Shown here piece after piece: positions 52,376-61,326 of a stretch of 64,000 nt of DNA. The notes under the pieces were generated by a model. The model was not told the origin of the DNA. It worked only from the letters and a program-made list of their open reading frames with translations, and did not search any database. The first letter of the stretch is position 1, and each line of letters opens with the position of its first letter. The translations under genes were made by a program, and so were the position numbers. Source of the DNA: an uncultured Alphaproteobacteria bacterium. GTDB lineage: Bacteria > Pseudomonadota > Alphaproteobacteria > UBA3830. Where the stretch lies: NCBI GenBank assembly GCA_944390765.1, contig CALXQM010000010.1, positions 1 through 64,000 of the forward strand, read 5' to 3'.

Positions 52376-55300
52376 ATGAAAATAAAGGTAAAATCTTTAA
52401 TAAATAAACTTTTTTCTAAAGAAAAAAGAGGTTTTGCTCTTATTCTAGTTGCTATTTTTATTCCTGTGGCATTGATTGGAATACAATACGGAATAAAACT
52501 CGTAAAAAAATCTGATCAAGATGTAAGTACATTTGAAACACCGTATGCAGTTATCCAAAAAATAGCGAATAATTTTAATCCAGGACGTTCCTGGGATGAA
52601 CAATATGAAGGTTTATATTCATTAGGGGCACAAGAATACAATAATCGTTATTATAATGTTAGTAAGAGTATGATATTTACACCGAAGTTAAATCACTTAT
52701 TAACGAAACAAACTATTTCTTATACAGCAAAAAATTATGTTGATTTTTATAATACTCACAGTAGATTGGGATCTCTTCATTACAAAAGTTATGAAAAATT
52801 AAATTTTTTATACACTTCCCCATTATTTTTTGATTCAATGACCTATTGTACTCCAGTTTATGACCAGTATCTCACCTTTAGTAATAACGACGGTATTATT
52901 CAGGGCATTATACATAGCGAAAAATATCAAGATAATCTTACCGAAGAAGCTTCATCCGGAGATTATATTCCTGAATATGAGGAAAAAGCAAATGAGATGC
53001 GAATTGAAATAAATACAACCAACAACCAGATAATCGGTACATTTCCTAGAATAAAAAGAAAAGCTACAGCGACGTTACCAAAATGTAATGTTGATGTAAT
53101 TTTAGCAATACCAACAAATCATGCAGCGTGTACAGAAGACAACTCAAATGATTCAGGGTTAGCTAATTCATCAAATTCAAATAGTATTAAAAGAACGCCT
53201 ATTCGTCAAATAGCATCCGCTTGCCAGGATTTTTTAAGAAATAATTTTCTTCACACGGTTGGAGTGGCTGTGGGAGTTATTCCTTATTCAGGGAAAATAT
53301 CATTACCACCGGATAGAAGTGCTTGGGCAACACGTTATAACATGTCTCCTATTGATCCAGAAGAAACATTAGTCAAATATCCTTATATTATTCAAGCGAT
53401 GTTTTATGGTTCAGATGGTCAATTTGGAGGAGAGTTAATAGATGATTCCAATGGAAGAAGTGATGATAATTACGGAATATATAAAGAGTGGGGAACATTG
53501 AGTATAGGTCTTCCAATTATGAGTAGACGAGGTAAAGAGACTATATATAGAGGAATACGTATATATAATATGGATAAAATAATCAATTTTGATGAGCCAG
53601 CAACAGACGAAAGTAAATTTATACAAATGAACCCTAATCCTTGCTATTTAGGATATTGTAATGCTTTAGCGATGCTATGTGAAAGAAATTGTCCAACATA
53701 TTGGGCAAATCCTTATTATATTATCGAACTTACTGCTGATATACAGAGTGTAATACATGATTTAGAACTATTTATACCTTTCGATGATCCACATAATAAA
53801 TCTAACTTCTTATTTTTACCTGTTGTTTGGGCAGGAAATCTTTTAAGTTCTTGGACCAAACACCCTTCGGATTTAGATCAATCAGCAAGCGTCAAAGAGC
53901 CAAGACGAAGTGAAAAAAAACAAGTTGTAATTATAATAGCTAATGCTCCCGATAATTTTGAGCCTGTTGAATTGACCTATTTAGGCTTTAATAACGATGC
54001 TTCAGAAGTGCCAATGTTTGAAAGTGATACAGCTCAATTTAGTAACGATGGATACGTATTTAAAGATGGAGGATATCAAGGTGTAAAAGGCGCAATAAAA
54101 TGTAGCATTAGTGGAGCACATATTACGGAAGGTACAGGATTAGTTTCTGATGGAGAACAAACTATGAAAATTTCCTTTCCTCATAAAAGTATAGTAAAAA
54201 TAGTGGCATCTCGTGGAGATCCTGCCACTGTTACATTTTTTGAAGATAACGGAGTGGAGGATAATGTCATTACAGACCCTGCGACGGGAGAAGATTATTC
54301 TTTGACAGAAACATTCGAAAAAGAAGACACGAATAATAATACATCTAAAAAATCTAGAACTCATAAAGTTATTGGTACCGCTAATTTCTTCTTTAATGGA
54401 GATACTAATATTAGAAACATGATTAATAATAAAGTTGCTTTGCAGGACATTTCAACGACTGGAGGAAAAAATTTCGGGCATAATTTGTCTGTAAAAAAAT
54501 TGAAATATAGAGCTAAAAGATGTCATTTAAATCGTTCAACTTTATCAAATCAAGTTTTACGTTTTTACGGATATTATAATAAGAATGAATTAAATAAGGA
54601 TTTAATAGAAAATGCAGATTGTCATTCAGACAGTCAAAATATAATAAGAATGGATCCTGGAATTGACTGCTCAGATAATGCAAAAGAAGATTCAAAAGGA
54701 ACTGATGGTTCTAGTAAAAAATGGGGATATTCAACAAGTTCTACAGGGGATTATATTAATTCTTACAATTTCCAACCTAAATTCAAAGGGGTACGAAATC
54801 CAAGTAGAATAGTCTATGCTACTGATAATTTCCCGGATAGTAATGTATTGTATACTGGCGGTGATGATTATTTAATGACAATTTATAATAAAAATAATAG
54901 TACATGGGAAAGAAAGGATTCTGTTCAATCTGAAATAAATTCAAATAAAGTATTATACAGAGTTACCGAGTTTGGCAGTTATGATACAGGAACAGACTAT
55001 TCTCAGATATTTTTTGGTAGATATCAATATTATAGTAAACTAGCTTATTATGATGACTATGTTTCTAAAAAAACGAGGACACGTAATGTATATCAAACAA
55101 TAAAAACAATACGTAATTATTCTAATCAGTGTAAACGACCTAATTCAGTACCACATACAACTTCAGGAAATAACACAAATACATCGTATACATGTGATTA
55201 TGAAAATACAAATGCAGGTGTATGTTGTTTTGATCATGGGCAATTTACAGGTAAAGTAGCGCCTTATAGTTTTAATGAAGGTGATAACAACAAAAATTCA

Positions 55301-58300
55301 TTTGCATGTAATACCATAAATTGGAATGATAAATATCCAGATTCACCTAATAACTGGGAATATTATAACGCTTCCTATGCGCCATATAAAGATAAAAAAT
55401 TACAATATCATTGTAATTCAATTGGGAAACGGATGGAAAATAAACAAACATGTGATCATCCTGATTGTCGCCCTAAAGTAGAATTCAAAACACAATTTAG
55501 ACAAGCACAAAAACAAAGTGTTGATTGTACTTATGATGGTTGCCCCGAATTCAGCAGTAATCCCAAAACAACTTTTATTTCATATCCAGAATATGAATGT
55601 GATGAGTGTAATTATAACGGTGATAAGACATCGTGTAATAAATGTAATGGAAGCGGTACACAATATTCAGATGCGAAAACAGATGATGCTGTAAAGTCAG
55701 ATAATAACATACAAATAGAAAAATGGGTAGAGAGTGAGGAAATGAAAAGGCAATATGTGTTTGAAAGTATGGATCCGACTGGCAAGGTATTATCTAAAAC
55801 TTATAAGATTTGTGATACAAATGGAAATAACTGTCAAAATTCAAATAAACCAAATACAGATTTAAAAAATAAAATATCTGATTTCTCTTCAGGAAAATAT
55901 GAATTATCTAACTATAGATATAATCTATATAATTTTTTTCTTTTAAGTGCTAACACTGTTGAGCAGACTAACTTTTATGAGTATGAGGAAAGTACTAATG
56001 AATGTACTAAAGTCGATGATCATCATATTAAGTCTACAGGTGATGATAAATTAAAAAATAATCAAGGTATATTTTTGTTAGAAGAATCAGGAGCTGGAAA
56101 AGATCCTAATCTTACGATCGATGAAACAAATTGGGTATGTTTTTGTGGGGATGCAGATTTAAATTTGGAGTTTATTGCTAGAATTTCTACATCTATGAAT
56201 TTTGCACACATTAAAAATGAAACATTCCGTGTATCTTTTGATAATCAAGCTGTTACTAATACTACAGGAACAGAAATACATACATTTTCAGATGATGCAG
56301 ATACTCGAACATTTTATATTATTCCTGAACAAATAATGGATGAAAAAGACGAGGATGATAACTATTATATAGAATTAAAGCTGAAGGATAATGTGAGTAT
56401 TGTCTCGATAGAAATAAATAATCGACCTTATAAAATCGAAAAATCAGGTGATATAATGTTCGGTGGGGAAAGCATGGAAAATATAACAAAAAATGTATCA
56501 TCAAAAGAAACATTAGAATTTGTTACAAATCTTAAAGAACCTTTTCAATGCGACGTTGTAGTACCATATTTTTGGATAGATAAAACTGATTTTAGGCAAG
56601 AAGAAGGGAGTACATGTGTTTATTGTAATACAACAGGATTTGAGACTACAGTAACAGTCGAAGTTCCATCTAAAGGAAACTGTCAAGTAAAAAAAATATT
56701 GCCAACGAAGTGTAGTATAATGTCTAGTAGAAAATTGAAATCTATAAAGATAAATGGTTATACGATTCCACAAGCATCAATATATAATTTACAGACAATA
56801 TCAAATAATGATGGTTCATATAAACAGTGGGATAGTAGCAAAAGATTAGTTACAACTTGGAATGAAAGTGAAATGGAATCAGGCACCATTATACAAAAAT
56901 CATTTGATGGTTCAGTAAAAGATTCGGGTTTTGAAATGAATGACGGTTGTAATTTTGTATATTTAAATTTTAAAAATATTAGAGAGAGTAGAAATTGCAA
57001 TAAGTGGCCAAATTCAGTAACGGGGGAAACATGCGGTAATTTCAAAAGCACATACAGTTATTATAATAGGGATGCAGAGTACTATATTTCAACAAGTGGG
57101 AATGGAGTTAGTTTGTCTGATTTATTGCTTTGTCCAAGATTGCGAGTCAATGCACACAAAGATGCAAATTGTGGATATACACAAGTATATTATGGAGAAA
57201 ATGGTGGACAGCTGATGACGGGTAACAAATATAAAAGTATTACGGGAATTGGTTACTGTAAAAAGAAAGAACATGCCACTGCTAGTATAACAGGTTGCGG
57301 TGTAATTGATAACGTTACGTATTTACAACAAGAAGTGTCACCAAATCTAGATTATGTAAATAGTATGGGGAAAGATAAATATAATTATCCTGGTACAGCT
57401 ACCGTAACATGTGGAATACAAGCGGTAAAGCATGATGAAATAGAAGAGGAAAAATTGGATAAAATAACACCTATTGGCAGTTTTTATGATAGTGGTTTAG
57501 GATATATATATAACAATATAACTGTATCAAATATATATATTAATGCTAATAAGCCACTAAATTCATATGAAGAATTATACAGTAATGGACAATTTGATGG
57601 AACAACTAAAGGTCTTGGGGAAAAAACTACAGTTACAATACAAAAATCAGAATTTAATACTAAATCAGGTACGAATTATCGTTCACCATCTTATAAAGTT
57701 AAAAATGCTATTCTATCATTAGAAAATGCTGGTGGGCAAATAGGACATAAATACATAAATAGTAGTAATAATAACTACATAACAGTTGAAATTTCTCCTG
57801 ATGAATATAATTTTGAATTACAAAATGATGGGAAATATCATGTAAAGTTGGATTGTAAGAATGTTCAACTTTCTAATTTTAGATTCTCTAATACTGAGAA
57901 GGATGTTAAAGTTTACGATCACCCAGACATTAAAAAATCTAATGAAAATGGTAAAGCTGTGCAAAATATTAGAATTTTTGATGGAGGTGGGATTAATGGA
58001 GAAAATAACACAGATACTTCTAAAATTTACGGTGATATGGCAGTTAGTTTAGGTAATTACAAGTGGTCACCAGTCCAAAAACTATTTTATTATGTAAAGA
58101 AAAATAGAGGTGAAGATAAATTTTCTCCAAATAATACAATAGGGGATTTTTTCGTGAATATTTGGGATCAAAATGATGATATTCCCCCTATTAAATGGAA
58201 ATTGAAAGGAGAAATACAAAATAACATATATAATGATCCTGATTTTGGTGAATTTAAAAATAATTACGGCTTTTCAGGATTACATCGTATGTTTATTCCT

Positions 58301-58729
58301 TATGGATTATATGGTTCAGGTAATAATATTACTGCCGGATTCTCGGAAGCTAATAATTCTGCCCTTGTTTTTGCTGGATTTACAATTCCTGCAAACTTTA
58401 TGTTAATTAACAATAGATATCAACAGGTTTCTAGCTCTGACGGCATAGCTACAGAGGTTACAGAACCAAATACAGTATTACCGCAAGTTGCTTTGGATGC
58501 ATGTAGTAAATTAAAATCTTTTGCAACAGGAAAAGAAGCGCCAGACATTTATTTAATTAAATATAGGACAAATGAAATTTTATCACTAGAATCTTGCGTC
58601 AATGGAGATAAGGTTCTGACTGCTTCATCAGAAGATGATTTAAAGAAAGTTCTATCTGATTTAGCTATAACAATAAAACAAAATAATTTGAAAAATGATT
58701 TAATAATAGAAATGGAGGATGTGAAGTAG
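52376..58729 (+). CDS. Giant TadG-like secreted/pilus-associated protein
   Basis: The N-terminus of this 2117-residue protein (KKRGFALILVAIFIPVALIGIQYGIKLVKK, ~15-42) matches the membrane signal of TadE/TadG-type pseudopilus proteins. A vWA-like start is near 235-250 (CNVDVILAIPTNHAAC), but the DxSxS metal motif is absent. Helix QIASACQDFLRNNFLHTVGVAVGVIPYSG follows near 280. The C-terminus (~2038-2110: ALDACSKLKSFATGKEAPDIYLIKYRTN, ASSEDDLKKVLSDLAITIKQ) resembles the end of a TadG vWA domain, so the domain appears split by ~1,800 residues. Between are Cys-rich segments (YECDECNYNG, SCNKCNGSGTQ near 1075-1096, CVYCNTTG near 1414) and three related beta segments (near 1317, 1501, 1807). No other tad genes are nearby. 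Location outside the inner membrane is inferred. Confidence 0.78.
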   Translation: MKIKVKSLINKLFSKEKRGFALILVAIFIPVALIGIQYGIKLVKKSDQDVSTFETPYAVIQKIANNFNPGRSWDEQYEGLYSLGAQEYNNRYYNVSKSMIFTPKLNHLLTKQTISYTAKNYVDFYNTHSRLGSLHYKSYEKLNFLYTSPLFFDSMTYCTPVYDQYLTFSNNDGIIQGIIHSEKYQDNLTEEASSGDYIPEYEEKANEMRIEINTTNNQIIGTFPRIKRKATATLPKCNVDVILAIPTNHAACTEDNSNDSGLANSSNSNSIKRTPIRQIASACQDFLRNNFLHTVGVAVGVIPYSGKISLPPDRSAWATRYNMSPIDPEETLVKYPYIIQAMFYGSDGQFGGELIDDSNGRSDDNYGIYKEWGTLSIGLPIMSRRGKETIYRGIRIYNMDKIINFDEPATDESKFIQMNPNPCYLGYCNALAMLCERNCPTYWANPYYIIELTADIQSVIHDLELFIPFDDPHNKSNFLFLPVVWAGNLLSSWTKHPSDLDQSASVKEPRRSEKKQVVIIIANAPDNFEPVELTYLGFNNDASEVPMFESDTAQFSNDGYVFKDGGYQGVKGAIKCSISGAHITEGTGLVSDGEQTMKISFPHKSIVKIVASRGDPATVTFFEDNGVEDNVITDPATGEDYSLTETFEKEDTNNNTSKKSRTHKVIGTANFFFNGDTNIRNMINNKVALQDISTTGGKNFGHNLSVKKLKYRAKRCHLNRSTLSNQVLRFYGYYNKNELNKDLIENADCHSDSQNIIRMDPGIDCSDNAKEDSKGTDGSSKKWGYSTSSTGDYINSYNFQPKFKGVRNPSRIVYATDNFPDSNVLYTGGDDYLMTIYNKNNSTWERKDSVQSEINSNKVLYRVTEFGSYDTGTDYSQIFFGRYQYYSKLAYYDDYVSKKTRTRNVYQTIKTIRNYSNQCKRPNSVPHTTSGNNTNTSYTCDYENTNAGVCCFDHGQFTGKVAPYSFNEGDNNKNSFACNTINWNDKYPDSPNNWEYYNASYAPYKDKKLQYHCNSIGKRMENKQTCDHPDCRPKVEFKTQFRQAQKQSVDCTYDGCPEFSSNPKTTFISYPEYECDECNYNGDKTSCNKCNGSGTQYSDAKTDDAVKSDNNIQIEKWVESEEMKRQYVFESMDPTGKVLSKTYKICDTNGNNCQNSNKPNTDLKNKISDFSSGKYELSNYRYNLYNFFLLSANTVEQTNFYEYEESTNECTKVDDHHIKSTGDDKLKNNQGIFLLEESGAGKDPNLTIDETNWVCFCGDADLNLEFIARISTSMNFAHIKNETFRVSFDNQAVTNTTGTEIHTFSDDADTRTFYIIPEQIMDEKDEDDNYYIELKLKDNVSIVSIEINNRPYKIEKSGDIMFGGESMENITKNVSSKETLEFVTNLKEPFQCDVVVPYFWIDKTDFRQEEGSTCVYCNTTGFETTVTVEVPSKGNCQVKKILPTKCSIMSSRKLKSIKINGYTIPQASIYNLQTISNNDGSYKQWDSSKRLVTTWNESEMESGTIIQKSFDGSVKDSGFEMNDGCNFVYLNFKNIRESRNCNKWPNSVTGETCGNFKSTYSYYNRDAEYYISTSGNGVSLSDLLLCPRLRVNAHKDANCGYTQVYYGENGGQLMTGNKYKSITGIGYCKKKEHATASITGCGVIDNVTYLQQEVSPNLDYVNSMGKDKYNYPGTATVTCGIQAVKHDEIEEEKLDKITPIGSFYDSGLGYIYNNITVSNIYINANKPLNSYEELYSNGQFDGTTKGLGEKTTVTIQKSEFNTKSGTNYRSPSYKVKNAILSLENAGGQIGHKYINSSNNNYITVEISPDEYNFELQNDGKYHVKLDCKNVQLSNFRFSNTEKDVKVYDHPDIKKSNENGKAVQNIRIFDGGGINGENNTDTSKIYGDMAVSLGNYKWSPVQKLFYYVKKNRGEDKFSPNNTIGDFFVNIWDQNDDIPPIKWKLKGEIQNNIYNDPDFGEFKNNYGFSGLHRMFIPYGLYGSGNNITAGFSEANNSALVFAGFTIPANFMLINNRYQQVSSSDGIATEVTEPNTVLPQVALDACSKLKSFATGKEAPDIYLIKYRTNEILSLESCVNGDKVLTASSEDDLKKVLSDLAITIKQNNLKNDLIIEMEDVK

Positions 58730-58897
58730 ATTATAGAAGTTTTATGTGTCACAATTATTACTATGGAATAAGAGGGAAAGGCAGAACTTATACTGTGCAT
58801 GACGACGATGTGAACACCTTCTTTATAATCCCTAGCCATTCTGAACGATTATTCTTCCACAGCTTTCATTATTCTAAGTGAAAACATAACCATTACA

Positions 58898-58935
58898 CGT
58901 CATTCTGAGCGAACGGAGTGAGCGTGAGAATCTAT
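58898..58935 (+). repeat. Dispersed palindromic repeat, subtype B
   Basis: CGTCATTCTGAGCGAACGG to GTGAGAATCTAT with perfect arms; core variant GAACGGAGTGAGCG. Confidence 0.88.
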
Positions 58936-58978
58936 TTTAGTACTTTCATCATATTACCGTTAGAATCATCTTATAGTT

Positions 58979-59015
58979 ATAGATTGCAACGTCGCTCCGC
59001 TCCTCGCAATGACGC
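58979..59015 (-). repeat. Dispersed palindromic repeat, subtype A
   Basis: Sense strand GCGTCATTGCGAGGAGCGG to GTTGCAATCTAT, perfect ATTGC/GCAAT arms; inner loop GGA instead of GAA. Confidence 0.88.
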
Positions 59016-59050
59016 TAAAGGGAGGATACTCCTCGTAGTGACGACAAACG

Positions 59051-59088
59051 GAAGAGGCGAAGCCTATATGGCTTTGTGTAATGACGCT
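59051..59088 (+). repeat. Dispersed TATAT-loop hairpin element
   Basis: GAAGAGGCGAAGCC, TATAT, GGCTTTGTGTAATGACGCTA; perfect AAGCC/GGCTT stem, best preserved copy. Confidence 0.7.
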
Positions 59089-59210
59089 AAAGGTTAATGA
59101 CGAAATGTAGAAATTTCCAATTACTATGCCATTAGGTGGCATTCTGAGAGAAAACACTTCCTTTCTCGCTTCATTCTGAGCGAAAATATAACCATTACAC
59201 GCCATCATAT

Positions 59211-59247
59211 GTCATTCTGAGCGAACAGAGTGAGCGTGAGAATCTAT
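59211..59247 (+). repeat. Dispersed palindromic repeat, subtype B
   Basis: GTCATTCTGAGCGAACAG to GTGAGAATCTAT with perfect ATTCT/AGAAT arms; core variant GAACAGAGTGAGCG. Confidence 0.88.
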
Positions 59248-59364
59248 TATTTAGACCTTGCTTCTCTATTTCTACAAATTTATAAAATCTATCTAATATT
59301 TACTAATACTTGAGAAAAATTTTTAGGTGTTTTGGATTATTAAAAATTTCCGAAAACCAAAAAA

Positions 59365-59454
59365 TGGCGGACAGAGCGAGATTCGAACTCGCGAAAGAGT
59401 TACCCCTTTGCCGGTTTTCAAGACCGGTGCCTTCAACCACTCGGCCATCTGTCC
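59365..59454 (-). tRNA. tRNA-Ser (anticodon UGA)
   Basis: On the minus strand a class II tRNA of 90 bases folds. The acceptor is GGACAGA/TCTGTCC, and the anticodon stem is CCGGT/ACCGG with loop CTTGAAA, giving anticodon UGA. A long variable arm, a T arm with GTTCGAATC, discriminator G and encoded CCA follow. Confidence 0.93.
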
Positions 59455-59501
59455 AAATTAGATAAAATGTAAATTGTTTTTATAAAAATTTCAATAAAGA
59501 A

Positions 59502-59846
59502 TTAAAAAGAATTTTTTAATATGCAAAATATTAGTACTATAAAAAAATGTATAATGGAAATCATTACGGCGCTACTAGCTACATCCTTTGCTTTTTTTGA
59601 TAATAAATGTTTTTCCAATGAAATACGATTGACAACTGTTTCTATAGCAGTATTAAAAGCTTCTGCAATCAGAACCAGAAAATAAGAAGAAAATATATAT
59701 AAACAATCAGTTAAAGGCAATTTAACAACTATAACTAGTATCAAGCAAATTAAACCTAAAAATAATTCTTGTTTAAAAGCCCTTTCTTTTAATAATTCAA
59801 GAAGACCATTTATAGAACTTATCAAAGCAAAAAACAAACTTTTCAT
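59502..59846 (-). CDS. dgkA: Diacylglycerol kinase (DgkA)
   Basis: This 114-residue three-helix membrane enzyme phosphorylates diacylglycerol to phosphatidic acid. The family's FNTAIETVVNRISLEKHLLSKKAKDVASSAVMI block is present near residue 62, with the catalytic Glu and Asn. The start overlaps the upstream phosphoethanolamine transferase gene by four bases. That makes biochemical sense, because phosphoethanolamine transfer from PE releases diacylglycerol, which DgkA then recycles. Confidence 0.93.
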   Translation of the reverse strand: MKSLFFALISSINGLLELLKERAFKQELFLGLICLILVIVVKLPLTDCLYIFSSYFLVLIAEAFNTAIETVVNRISLEKHLLSKKAKDVASSAVMISIIHFFIVLIFCILKNSF

Positions 59847-61222
59847 ATCGATTCCTCAAAAATACTATTTTCTACTTTTATATTTTTATTAGCTAATCTA
59901 AATAGAATCATAATGGAATGTATAAGTGTATTAGTTTTATAAACTTTGTGCAAATTCCATTTACTTATAAATTTTGCGTTGGTTTTTTTATAATTTTCTG
60001 AAAGCCATATAATAAAAGGAATTGAAAACATCATCGGAGATGCTAATGTATCTGAATGAAAAAATATACAATCTTGAGTATCTCTTACATCTTCCCCATG
60101 ATCTGAAAAATATAACAAACAGCTATTTTCATTTTTTTTATTTAGCATATCTATAAATTTATATAAAATATAGTCGGTATAAACTATACTATTATCATAT
60201 TCACTTATAGTTTTTCTAATAATATTTGAATTATCATGAAATAATTCAAAATTTTTGGGATATCTATTAACATATGTAGAATGTGAACCTAATAAGTGTA
60301 AAAATATAACTTTTTTATATGCTGGATCATTTAAAGCTTTTTTAAAAGGTTCAAATAAAAGCTCATCAAAACAATATCCATTAAAACTTGAGAAATACCT
60401 TTGCGTAATAAATAAGCAATAATCAGCTTGATTTGCAATAATTGCAATTTCATTATCGAATCTACCGCTATTAACTTGTATAGACAACCAAAATGTCTTA
60501 AATCCCGCTTGTTTTAAAAAAGAAATTATATCTCCATTAGAGAATTTATCAAAAGTCAATGCTTCTTTTAGAACTGCTAATGTCGAACAATGAGCTGATG
60601 AAACTTTGTCAAATAAATATAAATTCTCCTTTATTTTATTTAAATATGGATTTGTTTTCCTTGAATATCCATATAAGCTCATATGAACTCTAGTAGCAGA
60701 CTCACCAATAACTACAACATATGTTTGTGGATATTTCTCAGAAATTAAACTTCTAATTTCTCCATAAGAAAAACCCTTACGTTCTCTAAAGCATTTTTCA
60801 TTGAATAACTTTTCATTATAATAATTAATATAGAATTCAATTATTCTACTCAGTGTTGGCTTATATTTATAATAAATACAGTTAGCTAAAACCATTCCTA
60901 AAATATAAAATAATAATATTAATTTAGGGAATTTTTTATAAATTTTTGATTTTAAAGAATGAACCAAAAGTATTATAGAAACGATTATTTCACTCAATAT
61001 AAAAATTATCAACTTCAAATTTAAAAAATTAGAAAAAAATTCAGTTGTTTCTTTAATGTTTGTATTAAATACAGCTTTAACACTGAGATAATCTATTTCT
61101 CCCGAAAATAAAAATATATGAATAGTATCTATAAAATTGGGAATATAAAATAGAATAAAATAAAACCATATAAAAATGTTTTTATATTTATGCGTGGTAT
61201 AAAAAGGTATTATGTTTAACAA
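59843..61222 (-). CDS. EptA-family lipid A phosphoethanolamine transferase-like protein
   Basis: This 459-residue inner-membrane enzyme has about four to five N-terminal helices (1-~125) and a periplasmic sulfatase-fold domain. TYVVVIGESATRVHMSLYGYSRKTNPYL near residue 165 is the family's metal site and substrate loop, AHCSTLAVLKEAL holds the likely Thr nucleophile, and LLYFSDHGEDV near 370 and FFHSDTLASPMMFSIPFIIW complete the zinc ligands. Only a TTG start is available (61222). The gene is coupled to dgkA. It modifies lipid A or another glycan with phosphoethanolamine, lowering negative surface charge; the exact acceptor is inferred. Confidence 0.88.
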   Translation of the reverse strand: MLNIIPFYTTHKYKNIFIWFYFILFYIPNFIDTIHIFLFSGEIDYLSVKAVFNTNIKETTEFFSNFLNLKLIIFILSEIIVSIILLVHSLKSKIYKKFPKLILLFYILGMVLANCIYYKYKPTLSRIIEFYINYYNEKLFNEKCFRERKGFSYGEIRSLISEKYPQTYVVVIGESATRVHMSLYGYSRKTNPYLNKIKENLYLFDKVSSAHCSTLAVLKEALTFDKFSNGDIISFLKQAGFKTFWLSIQVNSGRFDNEIAIIANQADYCLFITQRYFSSFNGYCFDELLFEPFKKALNDPAYKKVIFLHLLGSHSTYVNRYPKNFELFHDNSNIIRKTISEYDNSIVYTDYILYKFIDMLNKKNENSCLLYFSDHGEDVRDTQDCIFFHSDTLASPMMFSIPFIIWLSENYKKTNAKFISKWNLHKVYKTNTLIHSIMILFRLANKNIKVENSIFEESI

Positions 61223-61326
61223 CGTAAGAATAAAATGTATAGCTAAGTAATTAAATGTAAGAATATTATTATATCATCTTAGAGCTATCTCCAAAATAAA
61301 TGGATAAAATACATATGGCCAAATAA

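Larger units (their letters stand above)
58730..59364. other. Intergenic repeat cluster before tRNA-Ser
   Basis: No gene is supported. It contains B repeats at 58898-58935 and 59211-59247, an A repeat at 58979-59015, a TATAT-loop element at 59051-59088 and many fragments. Minus-strand frames at 58549-58839 and 58966-59208 cross the repeats and are rejected. Confidence 0.65.

Noticed and set aside
58966-59208. 80-codon minus-strand frame
   Set aside because: It is composed of A, B and TATAT-loop repeats read in one frame.
189-59247. Repeats as a CRISPR array
   Set aside because: Copies are scattered singly in both orientations, spacing is irregular, they vary in sequence, and no cas genes are present.
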